53,747 nucleotides of DNA from Flavipsychrobacter sp. (GTDB lineage: Bacteria > Bacteroidota > Bacteroidia > Chitinophagales > Chitinophagaceae): the NCBI GenBank assembly GCA_016786565.1, contig JAEUVY010000110.1, positions 1 through 53,747 on the forward strand. Reading direction: 5' to 3'. The notes under the pieces are model-generated. The model was not told the DNA's origin and did no database searches. It saw only the letters and a program-made list of their open reading frames with translations. Of this stretch, positions 17,828-26,098 are shown one piece after another. Position 1 is the stretch's first letter; each line of letters opens with the position of its first letter. The position numbers and the translations under genes are program-made.

Positions 17828-17835
17828 CAAAATTA
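17828..17835 (-). promoter_or_regulatory. -7 element (TAATTTTG) of the glycogen-synthase-like operon
   Basis: An exact TAnnTTTG match on the minus strand lies 41 nt before the start at 17786, in the 104-bp gap shared with the divergent panC. Confidence 0.5.
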
Positions 17836-17890
17836 CGAAAATATTGAATTCCAACCGTAATTTGCGTGTTGCCAACCTAAAAATAGTTGT

Positions 17891-18736
17891 ATGGTCATCC
17901 TGAAGAGGGTAAATGATATAGAGGAATATTTGAATCTGAAAAGGGTTAAGGGTAACCAGATCGGGTTTGTGCCAACGATGGGTGCCCTGCATAGCGGGCA
18001 TATTTCGCTGGTGGAACGATGCAAGGCGGATGGCGGAGTGAGCGTGTGCAGCATATTTGTAAATCCCACACAATTCAATGATAAAAGTGACCTGGAAAAG
18101 TATCCGCGATCGGTGGAGGGCGACATAGAGTTGCTGCTGCAGGCGGGATGCGATGTGTTGTTCCTGCCGGATGTGTCGGATATATATCCGGATGGGGAAG
18201 CGGCTATGCCGAGCTGGGACTTCGGGTATCTGGAAACGGTGCTGGAGGGCGCTACGCGCCCCGGGCACTTCAGGGGGGTAGGACAGGTGGTGGCCAGGTT
18301 GCTGCAGGTGGTGCAGCCGGACAGGCTGTATCTGGGCAGTAAGGACTACCAGCAGTGTATGGTGATAAAGAAGCTGGCCGAGCTGACGGGAATGAAGGAG
18401 CTGAGGGTGGTGATATGCCCTACGCAGCGTGAGCCGGACGGGTTGGCAATGAGTTCGCGCAACAGGCGTCTGTCGGAAGGGCAGCGGTCGGTGGCGGGAC
18501 TAATATACCAGTGTCTGGTGTCGATACAGGCCAAGCAGGGGAGTGCGCCGTTTGCAGTGGTGCAAAAAGAGTGCGATGACCTGATGCGGGCGAAGGGTTT
18601 TGTGCCGGAGTACATTGCGCTGGCGCATGCAGATACGCTGGAGTTGCTGGAAGATTATAAGCCGGGCACGCCGATGGTGGCGCTAATTGCGGCGAAAATA
18701 GGAGAGATCAGGTTGATAGATAATCTGGTGGTTTGA
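17891..18736 (+). CDS. panC: Pantothenate synthetase (pantoate-beta-alanine ligase)
   Basis: This enzyme condenses pantoate and beta-alanine with ATP to form pantothenate, the precursor of CoA. The 281-aa protein is full length. PTMGALHSGH (residues 28-37) is the nucleotidyltransferase-type signature with H34 and H37. SKDYQQCMVIKKL and the MSSRNRRLS motif of the KMSKS-like loop follow. It is cytoplasmic. It is divergent from the glycogen-synthase-like gene, an arrangement common in Bacteroidota, but panD, often its neighbour, is not in this window. Confidence 0.97.
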   Translation: MVILKRVNDIEEYLNLKRVKGNQIGFVPTMGALHSGHISLVERCKADGGVSVCSIFVNPTQFNDKSDLEKYPRSVEGDIELLLQAGCDVLFLPDVSDIYPDGEAAMPSWDFGYLETVLEGATRPGHFRGVGQVVARLLQVVQPDRLYLGSKDYQQCMVIKKLAELTGMKELRVVICPTQREPDGLAMSSRNRRLSEGQRSVAGLIYQCLVSIQAKQGSAPFAVVQKECDDLMRAKGFVPEYIALAHADTLELLEDYKPGTPMVALIAAKIGEIRLIDNLVV

Positions 18737-18851
18737 TTGGGAATTGGGAATTGGGAACCTGCCTGCGGCAGGCAAGTTGGGAATTAGGATTGGGATTTGG
18801 GATTTGGGATTTGGGATTTGGGATTTGGAGTTTGCCGGGAGGCAGGTTGTG
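18737..18851 (+). repeat. GGGATTT microsatellite and GC palindromes
   Basis: gggaattgggaattgggaa leads into the palindrome cctgcctgcggcaggca. A heptamer tract of GGGATTT units follows (about 18792-18828, at least five near-perfect copies), and then a gccgggaggcagg string. The tract ends about 50 nt before the moaA start. Confidence 0.8.
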
Positions 18852-18880
18852 GTTTTTAGGGCTGATAATATTAGTACACG

Positions 18881-19852
18881 GTGTTGAGAGATAATCACGG
18901 GAGGGTAATTAACTATTTGCGGCTGGCGGTGACGGACAGGTGTAACCTGCGTTGTTTCTATTGCATGCCTGAGGAGGGTATAGACTGGTTGTCGCGGGCG
19001 GACCTGATGACGTATGAGGAGATGCTGCGTATATGCGGTGCGCTGGTGAAACAGGGCATCAGTAAGATAAGAATAACGGGCGGGGAACCTTTTGCCCGAA
19101 AAGATATAATGAGTCTGATGGCGGGACTTGCCGCCATGGACGGCCTGCACGAGCTGACGCTTACTACCAACGGAACTATTACGGCACCCTTTGTACCCGA
19201 GCTGAAACGCCTGGGGGTGCGTAGTGTGAACTTGAGCCTGGACACGCTGGACAGGGATCGTTTTTTTGCGATAACGCGCAGGGATGAACTGCCGGCGGTG
19301 CTGCACACGATGGAGACATTGTTGCAACACGGCATAGCTGTGAAGCTGAACGCGGTGGTGATGGACGGGCGCAATACGAAAGATATTATTCCGCTGGTGG
19401 AGCTGACACGTGACCTGCCGGTGAGTGTACGTTTTATAGAGGAGATGCCTTTTAACGGAGCGGGAGAGGTGCACTCTTCGATGTGGGACCATGTGCGCAT
19501 CATGCAGCACATCCGCGACCGGTATCCGGACCTGACGAAGGTGCCTGATCCGCTGTTCTCTACTTCCTACAACTATACTATTCCGGGCCACAAGGGCGGG
19601 GTGGGTGTTATTGCCGCGTACACCCGATCGTTTTGCGGTACGTGCAATCGAATCCGCATTACGCCGCAGGGAATGCTGAAGACCTGCTTGTATGATAATG
19701 GTGTGCTGAATGTGCGTGACCTGATACGCGCGGGGCACTCCGATGAAGAAGTTATTGCTTCTATTACCCGAGCTATAGGGCAGCGGGCGGCCAACGGCTT
19801 TGAGGCGGAGAAAAATGGCACTCATGAGTCAATGGCGGCTATAGGTGGGTAG
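18881..19852 (+). CDS. moaA: GTP 3',8-cyclase (molybdenum cofactor step 1)
   Basis: This radical-SAM enzyme converts GTP to 3',8-cyclo-7,8-dihydro-GTP, the first step of molybdopterin synthesis. The 323-aa protein has the N-terminal cluster C21-x3-C25-x2-C28 in TDRCNLRCFYC. It has ITGGEPF for SAM binding, the C-terminal substrate cluster C252-x2-C255-x13-C269, and the conserved terminal Gly-Gly needed for activity in characterised MoaA. The start is GTG (GTG TTG AGA...), which gives the expected spacing to the first Cys. No other molybdenum-cofactor gene is nearby, and the promoter region holds a microsatellite. Confidence 0.96.
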   Translation: MLRDNHGRVINYLRLAVTDRCNLRCFYCMPEEGIDWLSRADLMTYEEMLRICGALVKQGISKIRITGGEPFARKDIMSLMAGLAAMDGLHELTLTTNGTITAPFVPELKRLGVRSVNLSLDTLDRDRFFAITRRDELPAVLHTMETLLQHGIAVKLNAVVMDGRNTKDIIPLVELTRDLPVSVRFIEEMPFNGAGEVHSSMWDHVRIMQHIRDRYPDLTKVPDPLFSTSYNYTIPGHKGGVGVIAAYTRSFCGTCNRIRITPQGMLKTCLYDNGVLNVRDLIRAGHSDEEVIASITRAIGQRAANGFEAEKNGTHESMAAIGG

Positions 19853-20040
19853 GTCCTATTGCGCAAAGTGTCATTTAAGGAACCCTTTAGTTAGTTTGTC
19901 ATGTGCAAAAAATCGGTGAATTGTTGGTTTGGGTTTGTCGTACAGAAAGATAAAAAGGCCTTTTAAGCGGTAGAACTGCTGTTTCAAAAAACAATACGGG
20001 TAATAAATATGCTGTTGCTAAATTCGCTTACCGCCTGACT

Positions 20041-22905
20041 ATGCGAAACGGCCTCGGTTTATTTGTCTTATTTGTTTTGTTCTGTACCACAGCGTGGGCA
20101 GGGCGGCATCCGTATTATCTGTCGGTGAACCGAAGTAATGGTCTGCCCACGGATGAGGTGTATGACATTTGCCAGGATAAAAAGGGTTTTTTGTGGCTTG
20201 CCACATCGATGGGGTTGTACCGATATGATGGATTCTCATTTGTTCTGTGGCAAAGTGAAATGCAGACATCGGCCTCGGGGAGTTGTGTGAGGGAGGACAG
20301 GTATGGCCGAATATGGTACGAGAATTTTGACGGGTTTATCTATTATACCGACGGCAAAGAATTGCGGTCGTTGAAGCAGAAGCAGCCGTTGGCTTATGCA
20401 CCCTACGGACTGTCGGACAAGTACCTGTTTGCATTGCACAAAGGCGGGGTTGATATATATGATATCAGGTCGTTGGCCCTGGTCCACACGGTAGAGATCA
20501 ATTTAAAGCAACTGCAGCATGCGTGTTACCTGAACGGATCGTATTATGTGGTGTCGGATGAAATGATCTATAAGGTTGGGCCTGACCGGAAATTGTCATC
20601 GAGACGAATACCCGATCAGGACGGAAAATCGGTGGTGCAATTGTTTGCAACGGGGGATTCTCTCTACCTGGTGCCGCGAATAAGCGGCGATGGTGTTATC
20701 TATGTGATGGACGGGGAGATGAATGTTGAGAGAAAAGTTCCGATATCAGTGGATGGATTGGTGCGTGGAATTGAGTTTATTGACCAGGAAATGTGGGTGT
20801 ACACGTCGCGGGGATGTGTTGCCGCGGGGCCGGCCGGACGCCTGTTTGATGGGAAGAGCATTTCAAAGATCATTTGTGACAGAACGGGTAATTACTGGTT
20901 TGCCACGAGTAATGAAGGATTATTTGTGGTTCCGGATATCCGTTATGTGCAGCATAGTATTGATCAGGCGAAGATCAGCCAGGTAGTTGCCACCGGGGAC
21001 GGGATATTGGCAGGGACACATTCCGGAGAGCTGTTGAAGTTTCCATCGCGGACGGGGGCAATGCAGCTGTTGAGCAAAGACAAACATGGCGCTGAAATAT
21101 ATTACCTGTATGCCGATGATCGCAATGTGTTTTATTCGGCTACCGGGCATACATTGTTGTCAAATGAGGGCAAACAACAAACGAAGTCGGCAGACATTGC
21201 TGTAAAGGCGGTTGTTCCGGTAGATGATAAATACTACGCTATAGCCGCGAGTGGTTTGTGCTTGTTGGTGCCGATGCCGGGTGCGGCGGCTACCCGACCA
21301 TCGGGGTGGGACAGCTGCAGTGGGTATGATCCGTACCCGCCGATTGCGGGCAGCAAGATATTGCTGAACGCCGTGCGTGCGCGGGCAGTTGCCTATGACA
21401 GCAGTTTGAAGACCATTTACTGTGCAACCAATGGTGGGATCGTGGCGATTACACCTGCGGGCAAAATGCAGGTGAATGTGGACGGGGAACCAGTCTACGC
21501 GGCAGGACTTGTGTCGTATGGAGGGGCAATTTATGCCGCTGACACAAAGGGACGGATGCTATGCATTAGAGGGACGGGCGAGGTAGAGGTGTTGGGCAAT
21601 TTGCCCGGGTCGGGTTCTATCCGTATGCTGAAAATGAGCGGAGGCCGACTTTTCTACATCAGCGGCAAGCGTCTTTTTTATTTTACGGGTCATGCGTCTG
21701 TGCAGCAGGTGATGGTGCGGATAGACGCGGATGAGATAAATGACATTGCTGCAGCAGATAGCGTGCTTTGGCTTGCAACGGACAATGGTGTCATTGAGGT
21801 ACCATGGGCAGGGGCGGATGAAAAGTTGCAACGCCCGGAGTTGCACATAAACGACATAACCGTAAACGGAAAATCGGCCGATGGTAATTGGCTACGCAGT
21901 CTTGCATTTGACGAGAACAATATCGTGATCAATTATTCTCTGATAGAGTATGCCGCTCCCGCACCGGCATTGGTGCAATACAGGATCAACAATGGAGCAT
22001 GGATGGAGCTGCCGGCGAATTCGCGGACATTGCAGTTCAGGTCGCTCTCTCCGGGGGCGTATGCGATCAGATTTTCGGTGAATGGAGCCGAGGTGGCGGG
22101 CTTGGTGACATTGAATGTGGCACCGCCATTCTGGCAGCAGATATGGTTTTATGTGTTCAGTGTTTTTGCCGTGCTTTTCCTTGTGCTTGCCTATTACAGC
22201 TACCGCATGAAGGCGAGAATGCGGAATGCTGAGGCGCAGCAGGAAAAGATCAGGTTGGAGGAGCGTCTGAGCCGTTCTATGCTTACCGCGCTCAGATCGC
22301 AAATGAACCCGCATTTCTTTTTTAACGCACTGAACACCGTGCAGGCTTACATTTTCACAAACGAGAAGTCGAAGGCGAGTGATTACCTTGCAAAGCTCTC
22401 TATGCTGACGAGAACGATACTGGAAATGTCTGAGACCGAAACTGTGTTGCTGACGAGCGAGGTGGAAGCCCTGCACTTGTATCTGGAATTGGAGCGGGCC
22501 CGTTTTGGTGATGACTTCAGTTATGAGATCATATCGGGAGATGTGCATGAGCTGGCAGGTTTTGAGATACCGTCTATGATCATACAGCCGTTTGTTGAAA
22601 ACGCGGTGAAACATGGTCTGCTGCACAAAGAGGGGCTGAAGCGACTGGAGGTGCGGTTTACGAGAAGAGAAAATACGCTTGAAGTCAGTATTGATGACAA
22701 TGGAATTGGCAGGGCAAGGTCGGAAGAGCTGAATGAGATCAAGAACAGGAAATACCGGCCGTACTCAACGCGGGCAACTGCAGAGAGGGTGAAGTTACTT
22801 AACGTCGGACATCCTGACAGGGTGATCGTTGAAATAATAGACAAGGTTTCGGTGACAGGAGTGGCCGAGGGGACGACCGTAATAATACGAATACAACTCA
22901 CATGA
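20041..22905 (+). CDS. Propeller sensor histidine kinase (LytS/His_kinase type)
   Basis: The 954-aa protein has a signal peptide (cleavage near AWAG) and a periplasmic two-component-regulator propeller, starting with the NGLPTDEVYDI..D..GFLWLAT repeat. A Y_Y_Y-like beta domain follows (about residues 600-690), then one membrane helix (WFYVFSVFAVLFLVLAYY) and a short coiled coil. The kinase is of the His_kinase/LytS class, with phosphoacceptor H758 in SQMNPHFFFNALN. The ATPase shows PFVENAVKHG and DDNGIGRA. The stop overlaps the start of the LytTR regulator (ATGA), so the two are translationally coupled and form a sensor-regulator pair. The propeller suggests an extracellular ligand, possibly a glycan as in related Bacteroidota sensors. 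Confidence 0.93.
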   Translation: MRNGLGLFVLFVLFCTTAWAGRHPYYLSVNRSNGLPTDEVYDICQDKKGFLWLATSMGLYRYDGFSFVLWQSEMQTSASGSCVREDRYGRIWYENFDGFIYYTDGKELRSLKQKQPLAYAPYGLSDKYLFALHKGGVDIYDIRSLALVHTVEINLKQLQHACYLNGSYYVVSDEMIYKVGPDRKLSSRRIPDQDGKSVVQLFATGDSLYLVPRISGDGVIYVMDGEMNVERKVPISVDGLVRGIEFIDQEMWVYTSRGCVAAGPAGRLFDGKSISKIICDRTGNYWFATSNEGLFVVPDIRYVQHSIDQAKISQVVATGDGILAGTHSGELLKFPSRTGAMQLLSKDKHGAEIYYLYADDRNVFYSATGHTLLSNEGKQQTKSADIAVKAVVPVDDKYYAIAASGLCLLVPMPGAAATRPSGWDSCSGYDPYPPIAGSKILLNAVRARAVAYDSSLKTIYCATNGGIVAITPAGKMQVNVDGEPVYAAGLVSYGGAIYAADTKGRMLCIRGTGEVEVLGNLPGSGSIRMLKMSGGRLFYISGKRLFYFTGHASVQQVMVRIDADEINDIAAADSVLWLATDNGVIEVPWAGADEKLQRPELHINDITVNGKSADGNWLRSLAFDENNIVINYSLIEYAAPAPALVQYRINNGAWMELPANSRTLQFRSLSPGAYAIRFSVNGAEVAGLVTLNVAPPFWQQIWFYVFSVFAVLFLVLAYYSYRMKARMRNAEAQQEKIRLEERLSRSMLTALRSQMNPHFFFNALNTVQAYIFTNEKSKASDYLAKLSMLTRTILEMSETETVLLTSEVEALHLYLELERARFGDDFSYEIISGDVHELAGFEIPSMIIQPFVENAVKHGLLHKEGLKRLEVRFTRRENTLEVSIDDNGIGRARSEELNEIKNRKYRPYSTRATAERVKLLNVGHPDRVIVEIIDKVSVTGVAEGTTVIIRIQLT

Positions 22906-23648
22906 ATTACAAAGCGATCATAATAGACGATGAAGAAATGGCACGGCTGCTACTGAAAGAGATGGTAGCGGAATATACCGCGGGTGTGGTGGTGGCAGAC
23001 ACCTGTGCCGACCTGGCCGCGGGGGTTAAATCTATCCGCAGGCACAAGCCCGACATTGTGTTTCTTGACATAGAGTTGCCGGGTCATAGTGGGTTGGAGC
23101 TGCTGGATTTTTTTAATGACGATGAGGTGAGTTTCTCTGTGATATTTGTGACTGCCTACAATAAGTATGCGATTCAGGCTTTTAACTTATCGGCGGTGTC
23201 GTACCTGCTAAAGCCGGTACAACCATCGGCATTGAAGGGAGCTATAGAACTTTTTGAGAAGAACCGGAACCGTGGAAACTATGCGGTGCTAAAAAATAAC
23301 CTTAGCGGCACATCGGCACAGAAGATAGCGTTACACACACTGAACAGTATCTCATTTGAGGAGACTGCAAATATTCTGTTCTTCGAGGCGGACGGGGCTT
23401 ATACGAAGGTTGTGCTGCGCAACGGAGCCCCTGTGGTTGTGAGCAGGCCACTGAAGTATTTTGAGACCATCCTGAGTGAATGTGACGACTTTTACCGGTG
23501 TCATAAATCGTACATGGTGAACGTGCGGTATGTAACAGAGTACATGAAACCTAATGGGGGTGTGCTGATCGTGGACAAGAAGCATGAGATATCGGTGTCT
23601 AATGACAGGCTTGATGTGCTGATGAAGCGGGTGGCGCAGTTTCAATAG
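22902..23648 (+). CDS. LytTR-family response regulator
   Basis: The 248-aa protein has an N-terminal receiver with acidic pocket DDEE, phosphoacceptor D56 (FLDIELPG), T84 and K104 (YLLKPV). A C-terminal LytTR DNA-binding domain follows (about residues 140-245), with ILFFEADGAYTKVVL and FYRCHKSYMVNVRYV. It overlaps the upstream kinase gene by 4 bp and is its obvious partner. LytTR regulators bind pairs of short direct repeats, and none was identified here. A terminator follows about 70 bp downstream. Confidence 0.95.
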   Translation: MNYKAIIIDDEEMARLLLKEMVAEYTAGVVVADTCADLAAGVKSIRRHKPDIVFLDIELPGHSGLELLDFFNDDEVSFSVIFVTAYNKYAIQAFNLSAVSYLLKPVQPSALKGAIELFEKNRNRGNYAVLKNNLSGTSAQKIALHTLNSISFEETANILFFEADGAYTKVVLRNGAPVVVSRPLKYFETILSECDDFYRCHKSYMVNVRYVTEYMKPNGGVLIVDKKHEISVSNDRLDVLMKRVAQFQ

Positions 23649-23721
23649 TAGTGATGATCCGGCGCAGATGGCAGCAGGGTGCGGTTAGCATTTCGCACGG
23701 CTATTTATTATAATAAATGAA

Positions 23722-23752
23722 CGGAGCCGTCAGTAGACGGCTCCGGGTTTTC
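23722..23752. terminator. Bidirectional terminator
   Basis: cggagccgtc and gacggctccg form a perfect 10-bp stem around agta, followed by ggttttc. It lies between the converging LytTR gene and the lipoprotein gene at 23776-24564. Confidence 0.8.
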
Positions 23753-23775
23753 AAGGGGTATATTGTGTTGTTTTA

Positions 23776-24564
23776 TTAGTTGATGTTCACCATCCTTACA
23801 GCGGCGTATTCTTTGATGAACGCATAGTTTTTAGCGCCTTGAGCCTTCATGGTGACACGGTAGGGAACGATCTCCAGTATGGCTGACTTATCTGTAACGG
23901 CGGGGAAGGCCGACAGGTCTGAAGCGGAGAGCGAGATAGATGTGGCGTTGCCTGAGAAGGTGCGTGTAAGGGAAACACTATCCTTTACCATAAAGAGAAT
24001 GATACTGTCGGCATTGGTGATGTCGCCTCCTACAGAGATGGAAAGACCACTGCTGCGGGTAACGTTTTCGGGAATGGTACCTGTGAACTTAGGGAACGGA
24101 ACATTGTGGTCGTAGTTGAAGGCAGGAACACTGCCTGCGCCGCCTACGCTCCAACTGCTGTTGGTGCTGTTGAAGCCCATGTCTGCCGGGGTCATGCCGG
24201 TAGTAGCGGTTTTGTAATATGTGTAGTTGGTCTGTTTTTCCAGGTTGATGGAATTTACGCTCACGGTGCCGGCATCAACAAATGTGGTAGCTCCGGTGGA
24301 TGTAAAGAAGCTGGCCACAGCATTCTCGGTGGTGAGGGTGATGGGATAACCTGCAGTTACAGTATTCATGTCTATGCGCAGGCTCACCAATACGCCATCA
24401 ACACTGCCTACCTTGGGAGACGGGGTAGATGTAGTGGTAGTGGTGGGTGTTGTAGGAGTTGTGGGGGTAGGAGTCGGGGTAACTTCTTCGTCTTTTTTGC
24501 AGGACGTAAATGTGCTTACCAGCGCCAGGCAAACGCACAGTGAAATGTTGGTTATTCGTTTCAT
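23776..24564 (-). CDS. Lipoprotein with Pro/Thr linker, unknown function
   Basis: The 262-aa protein opens with a lipoprotein signal (TFTSC, acylated Cys22). Next comes a Pro/Thr-rich linker of about 20 residues (TPTPTPTT...), and then a beta-rich domain of about 200 residues with repeated Ser/Thr strands. The linker probably holds the domain away from the membrane. I do not recognise the family, and there are no catalytic motifs. Its -7 element TAATTTTG lies at 24600-24607, 35 nt upstream. It appears monocistronic. Confidence 0.7.
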   Translation of the reverse strand: MKRITNISLCVCLALVSTFTSCKKDEEVTPTPTPTTPTTPTTTTTSTPSPKVGSVDGVLVSLRIDMNTVTAGYPITLTTENAVASFFTSTGATTFVDAGTVSVNSINLEKQTNYTYYKTATTGMTPADMGFNSTNSSWSVGGAGSVPAFNYDHNVPFPKFTGTIPENVTRSSGLSISVGGDITNADSIILFMVKDSVSLTRTFSGNATSISLSASDLSAFPAVTDKSAILEIVPYRVTMKAQGAKNYAFIKEYAAVRMVNIN

Positions 24565-24599
24565 TTTATCAGTTTTTTGTGTGAAAAATTATCTGACTG

Positions 24600-24607
24600 C
24601 AAAATTA
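24600..24607 (-). promoter_or_regulatory. -7 element (TAATTTTG) of the 262-aa lipoprotein gene
   Basis: An exact TAnnTTTG match on the minus strand, 35 nt before the ATG. Confidence 0.45.
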
Positions 24608-24822
24608 CTTTCGCCCTGCAGAGTGGGTATCCGTAGTATTGGGTATTTTTATGTGCGTGGCGGTACGGAGAAGGGTAGTGGATTGTGGGGCAGCAGGCGT
24701 TAGTTGAAAATAAGCGTTTTGAATCGTATGAGTCGTTGCCCCGTTAGAGCAAGAATTTTTAGATCGTTAGCTATGATGATATAGTAGACTGAAAAGTAAA
24801 TTCCCAAATGTGGAAGTTGGTG

Positions 24823-24836
24823 TGTACTTTTGTACA
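24823..24836 (+). promoter_or_regulatory. -7 element and overlapping palindromic operator of higBA
   Basis: TACTTTTG (24825-24832) fits the -7 consensus and is embedded in the palindrome TGTAC-tttt-GTACA. The ATG of higB follows 3 bases later, so the leader is very short or absent. A palindrome over the -7 box is what autorepression by a HigA-type antitoxin would need (inference). Confidence 0.5.
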
Positions 24837-24839
24837 ACC

Positions 24840-25142
24840 ATGAGGATAATTGCAAAAGGAACCATTAAAGCTTTTTGGGAAAAAAGGGAGTATAAAGATT
24901 CCGAGCAGCAACTAAAAGCATGGTACAAGATCATAACCGAAAAAGACTGGTCAACACCACAAGAGATCACTCATTATTTCACTGATGCAGACCAAGTAGG
25001 GAACGGAAGAATTGTTTTTAATATTTGTAGGAACAAGTACCGCTTGATCGTTTTGTTTCGGCATGATATACAAATTGGGTATATCAGGTTTATTGGAACT
25101 CACAAGGAATATGACAAAATTGATGACATCAGGAATATCTAA
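24840..25142 (+). CDS. higB: HigB-family toxin (mRNA interferase-like)
   Basis: The 100-aa protein has the HigB/RelE-superfamily layout: WEKREYKDSEQQLKAWY, then a VGNGRIVFNI.RNKYRLIV strand pair and a C-terminal FIGTHKEYDKID, the usual end of the HigB domain. Such toxins cleave mRNA on the ribosome. The ATG at 24840 is used because an upstream in-frame ATG at 24810 precedes the -7 element. The antitoxin gene begins 10 bp downstream, in the toxin-first order typical of higBA. Confidence 0.88.
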   Translation: MRIIAKGTIKAFWEKREYKDSEQQLKAWYKIITEKDWSTPQEITHYFTDADQVGNGRIVFNICRNKYRLIVLFRHDIQIGYIRFIGTHKEYDKIDDIRNI

Positions 25143-25152
25143 CAAGAAAGCT

Positions 25153-25518
25153 ATGAAAGAGATTGCTATAGAGATAAGACCGGTAAAAAATAAAAAAGAT
25201 TACGATCGTACCATGAAGATGATCGAGTCTTTGCTCCATTGTGCGCCGGGTACGAAGGAGGCGGAGATATTGGAAGTGTTGTCGATATTGGTTGATGAGT
25301 ATGAGAATAAACATTTCCCTATAGAGGCGCCAGATCCTATAGAGGCAATAAAATACAGAATGGACCAGCTTGATCTATCGCAGAAAGATCTGGCAGAATA
25401 TATGGGAGGGGAGAACAGGGTATCAGAAGTGCTGAACCGGAAGCGCCCATTGACACTTAAAATGATCAAAGCACTTCATCTTCACCTACATATTCCGGCA
25501 GAGGCCTTAATTGCATAA
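25153..25518 (+). CDS. higA: HigA-family antitoxin (XRE-type)
   Basis: The 121-aa protein has an N-terminal helical region and a C-terminal helix-turn-helix (DLSQKDLAEYMGGENRVSEVLNRKRPLTLKMI, about residues 73-105, read in parts), as in HigA/VapI-like antitoxins with a late HTH. It should neutralise HigB and repress the operon, probably at the palindrome at 24823-24836. The start is the ATG at 25153, 10 bp after the toxin stop; an in-frame ATG at 25063 lies within the toxin gene. Confidence 0.87.
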   Translation: MKEIAIEIRPVKNKKDYDRTMKMIESLLHCAPGTKEAEILEVLSILVDEYENKHFPIEAPDPIEAIKYRMDQLDLSQKDLAEYMGGENRVSEVLNRKRPLTLKMIKALHLHLHIPAEALIA

Positions 25519-25600
25519 GGGAATTGTTTCCTTTTCATGGTTCGTTACTGACGGTTGGGTGTAAGCAGGTGTTCAACGTGTCAATCATCCACAAAACAAA

Positions 25601-25630
25601 GGAGCCGCCCTTGTGGGGCGGCTCCTTCAA
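25601..25630. terminator. Bidirectional terminator between higA and the cold-shock gene
   Basis: ggagccgccc and gggcggctcc form a perfect 10-bp stem (25601-25610, 25616-25625) flanked by A-rich and T-rich sequence. It serves the leftward cold-shock gene and the rightward toxin-antitoxin operon. Confidence 0.75.
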
Positions 25631-25649
25631 AATGATGAGTATGAAAAAG

Positions 25650-25841
25650 TTAGATAACTGTAACGTTAACTGCGTTTAGACCTTTTTGACCATTTTGAAC
25701 ATCATACGATACTGTGTCGTTTTCACGGATCTCGCTTAAAAGACCTGTTACGTGAACGAAAACATCTGCACCACCGTTTGATGGAGATATGAAACCAAAT
25801 CCTTTGGTATCATTGAAAAACTTTACTGTTCCTTGTTGCAT
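25650..25841 (-). CDS. Cold-shock domain protein
   Basis: The 63-aa single-domain protein has RNP1 KGFGFI and RNP2 VFVHVT on a five-strand OB fold. It binds single-stranded RNA or DNA and typically acts as an RNA chaperone. Its length is just under the usual 65-70 aa. The -7 element TACCTTTG lies 28 nt upstream, so it has no long cold-shock-type leader like E. coli cspA; induction by cold cannot be assumed. Confidence 0.95.
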   Translation of the reverse strand: MQQGTVKFFNDTKGFGFISPSNGGADVFVHVTGLLSEIRENDTVSYDVQNGQKGLNAVNVTVI

Positions 25842-25869
25842 TGGAATTATTTAAAACATTAATAAAGAC

Positions 25870-25877
25870 CAAAGGTA
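25870..25877 (-). promoter_or_regulatory. -7 element (TACCTTTG) of the cold-shock gene
   Basis: An exact TAnnTTTG match on the minus strand, 28 nt before the ATG. Confidence 0.5.
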
Positions 25878-26086
25878 CTGAAAAAAATTAAAAAACCTAA
25901 TAATATTTATTTTCTCTAAAGTTTTTGGTGTTCTTTTTCATTTTTTTATATGGCTCAAAGCTGGGGTGGGCGCCACTATGAGGGTTGTGAGTGGACAGTT
26001 GAAAATATTTTTATTTTCATGGGCCTGCGTCCGTGCAGGAAGGGATGGAAGTGTGATCGGAATAGTAAAATGTAAGCAAATGTGTT

Positions 26087-26094
26087 TATATTTG
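26087..26094 (+). promoter_or_regulatory. -7 element (TATATTTG) of the XRE-DUF6922 gene
   Basis: An exact TAnnTTTG match ending 4 nt before the GTG start, so the transcript is probably leaderless. Confidence 0.45.
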
Positions 26095-26098
26095 CACG

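Noticed and set aside
18790..18830. CRISPR array suggested by regular repeats
   Set aside because: The 7-bp units are contiguous with no spacers; it is a microsatellite. No CRISPR array or cas gene is seen in the window.
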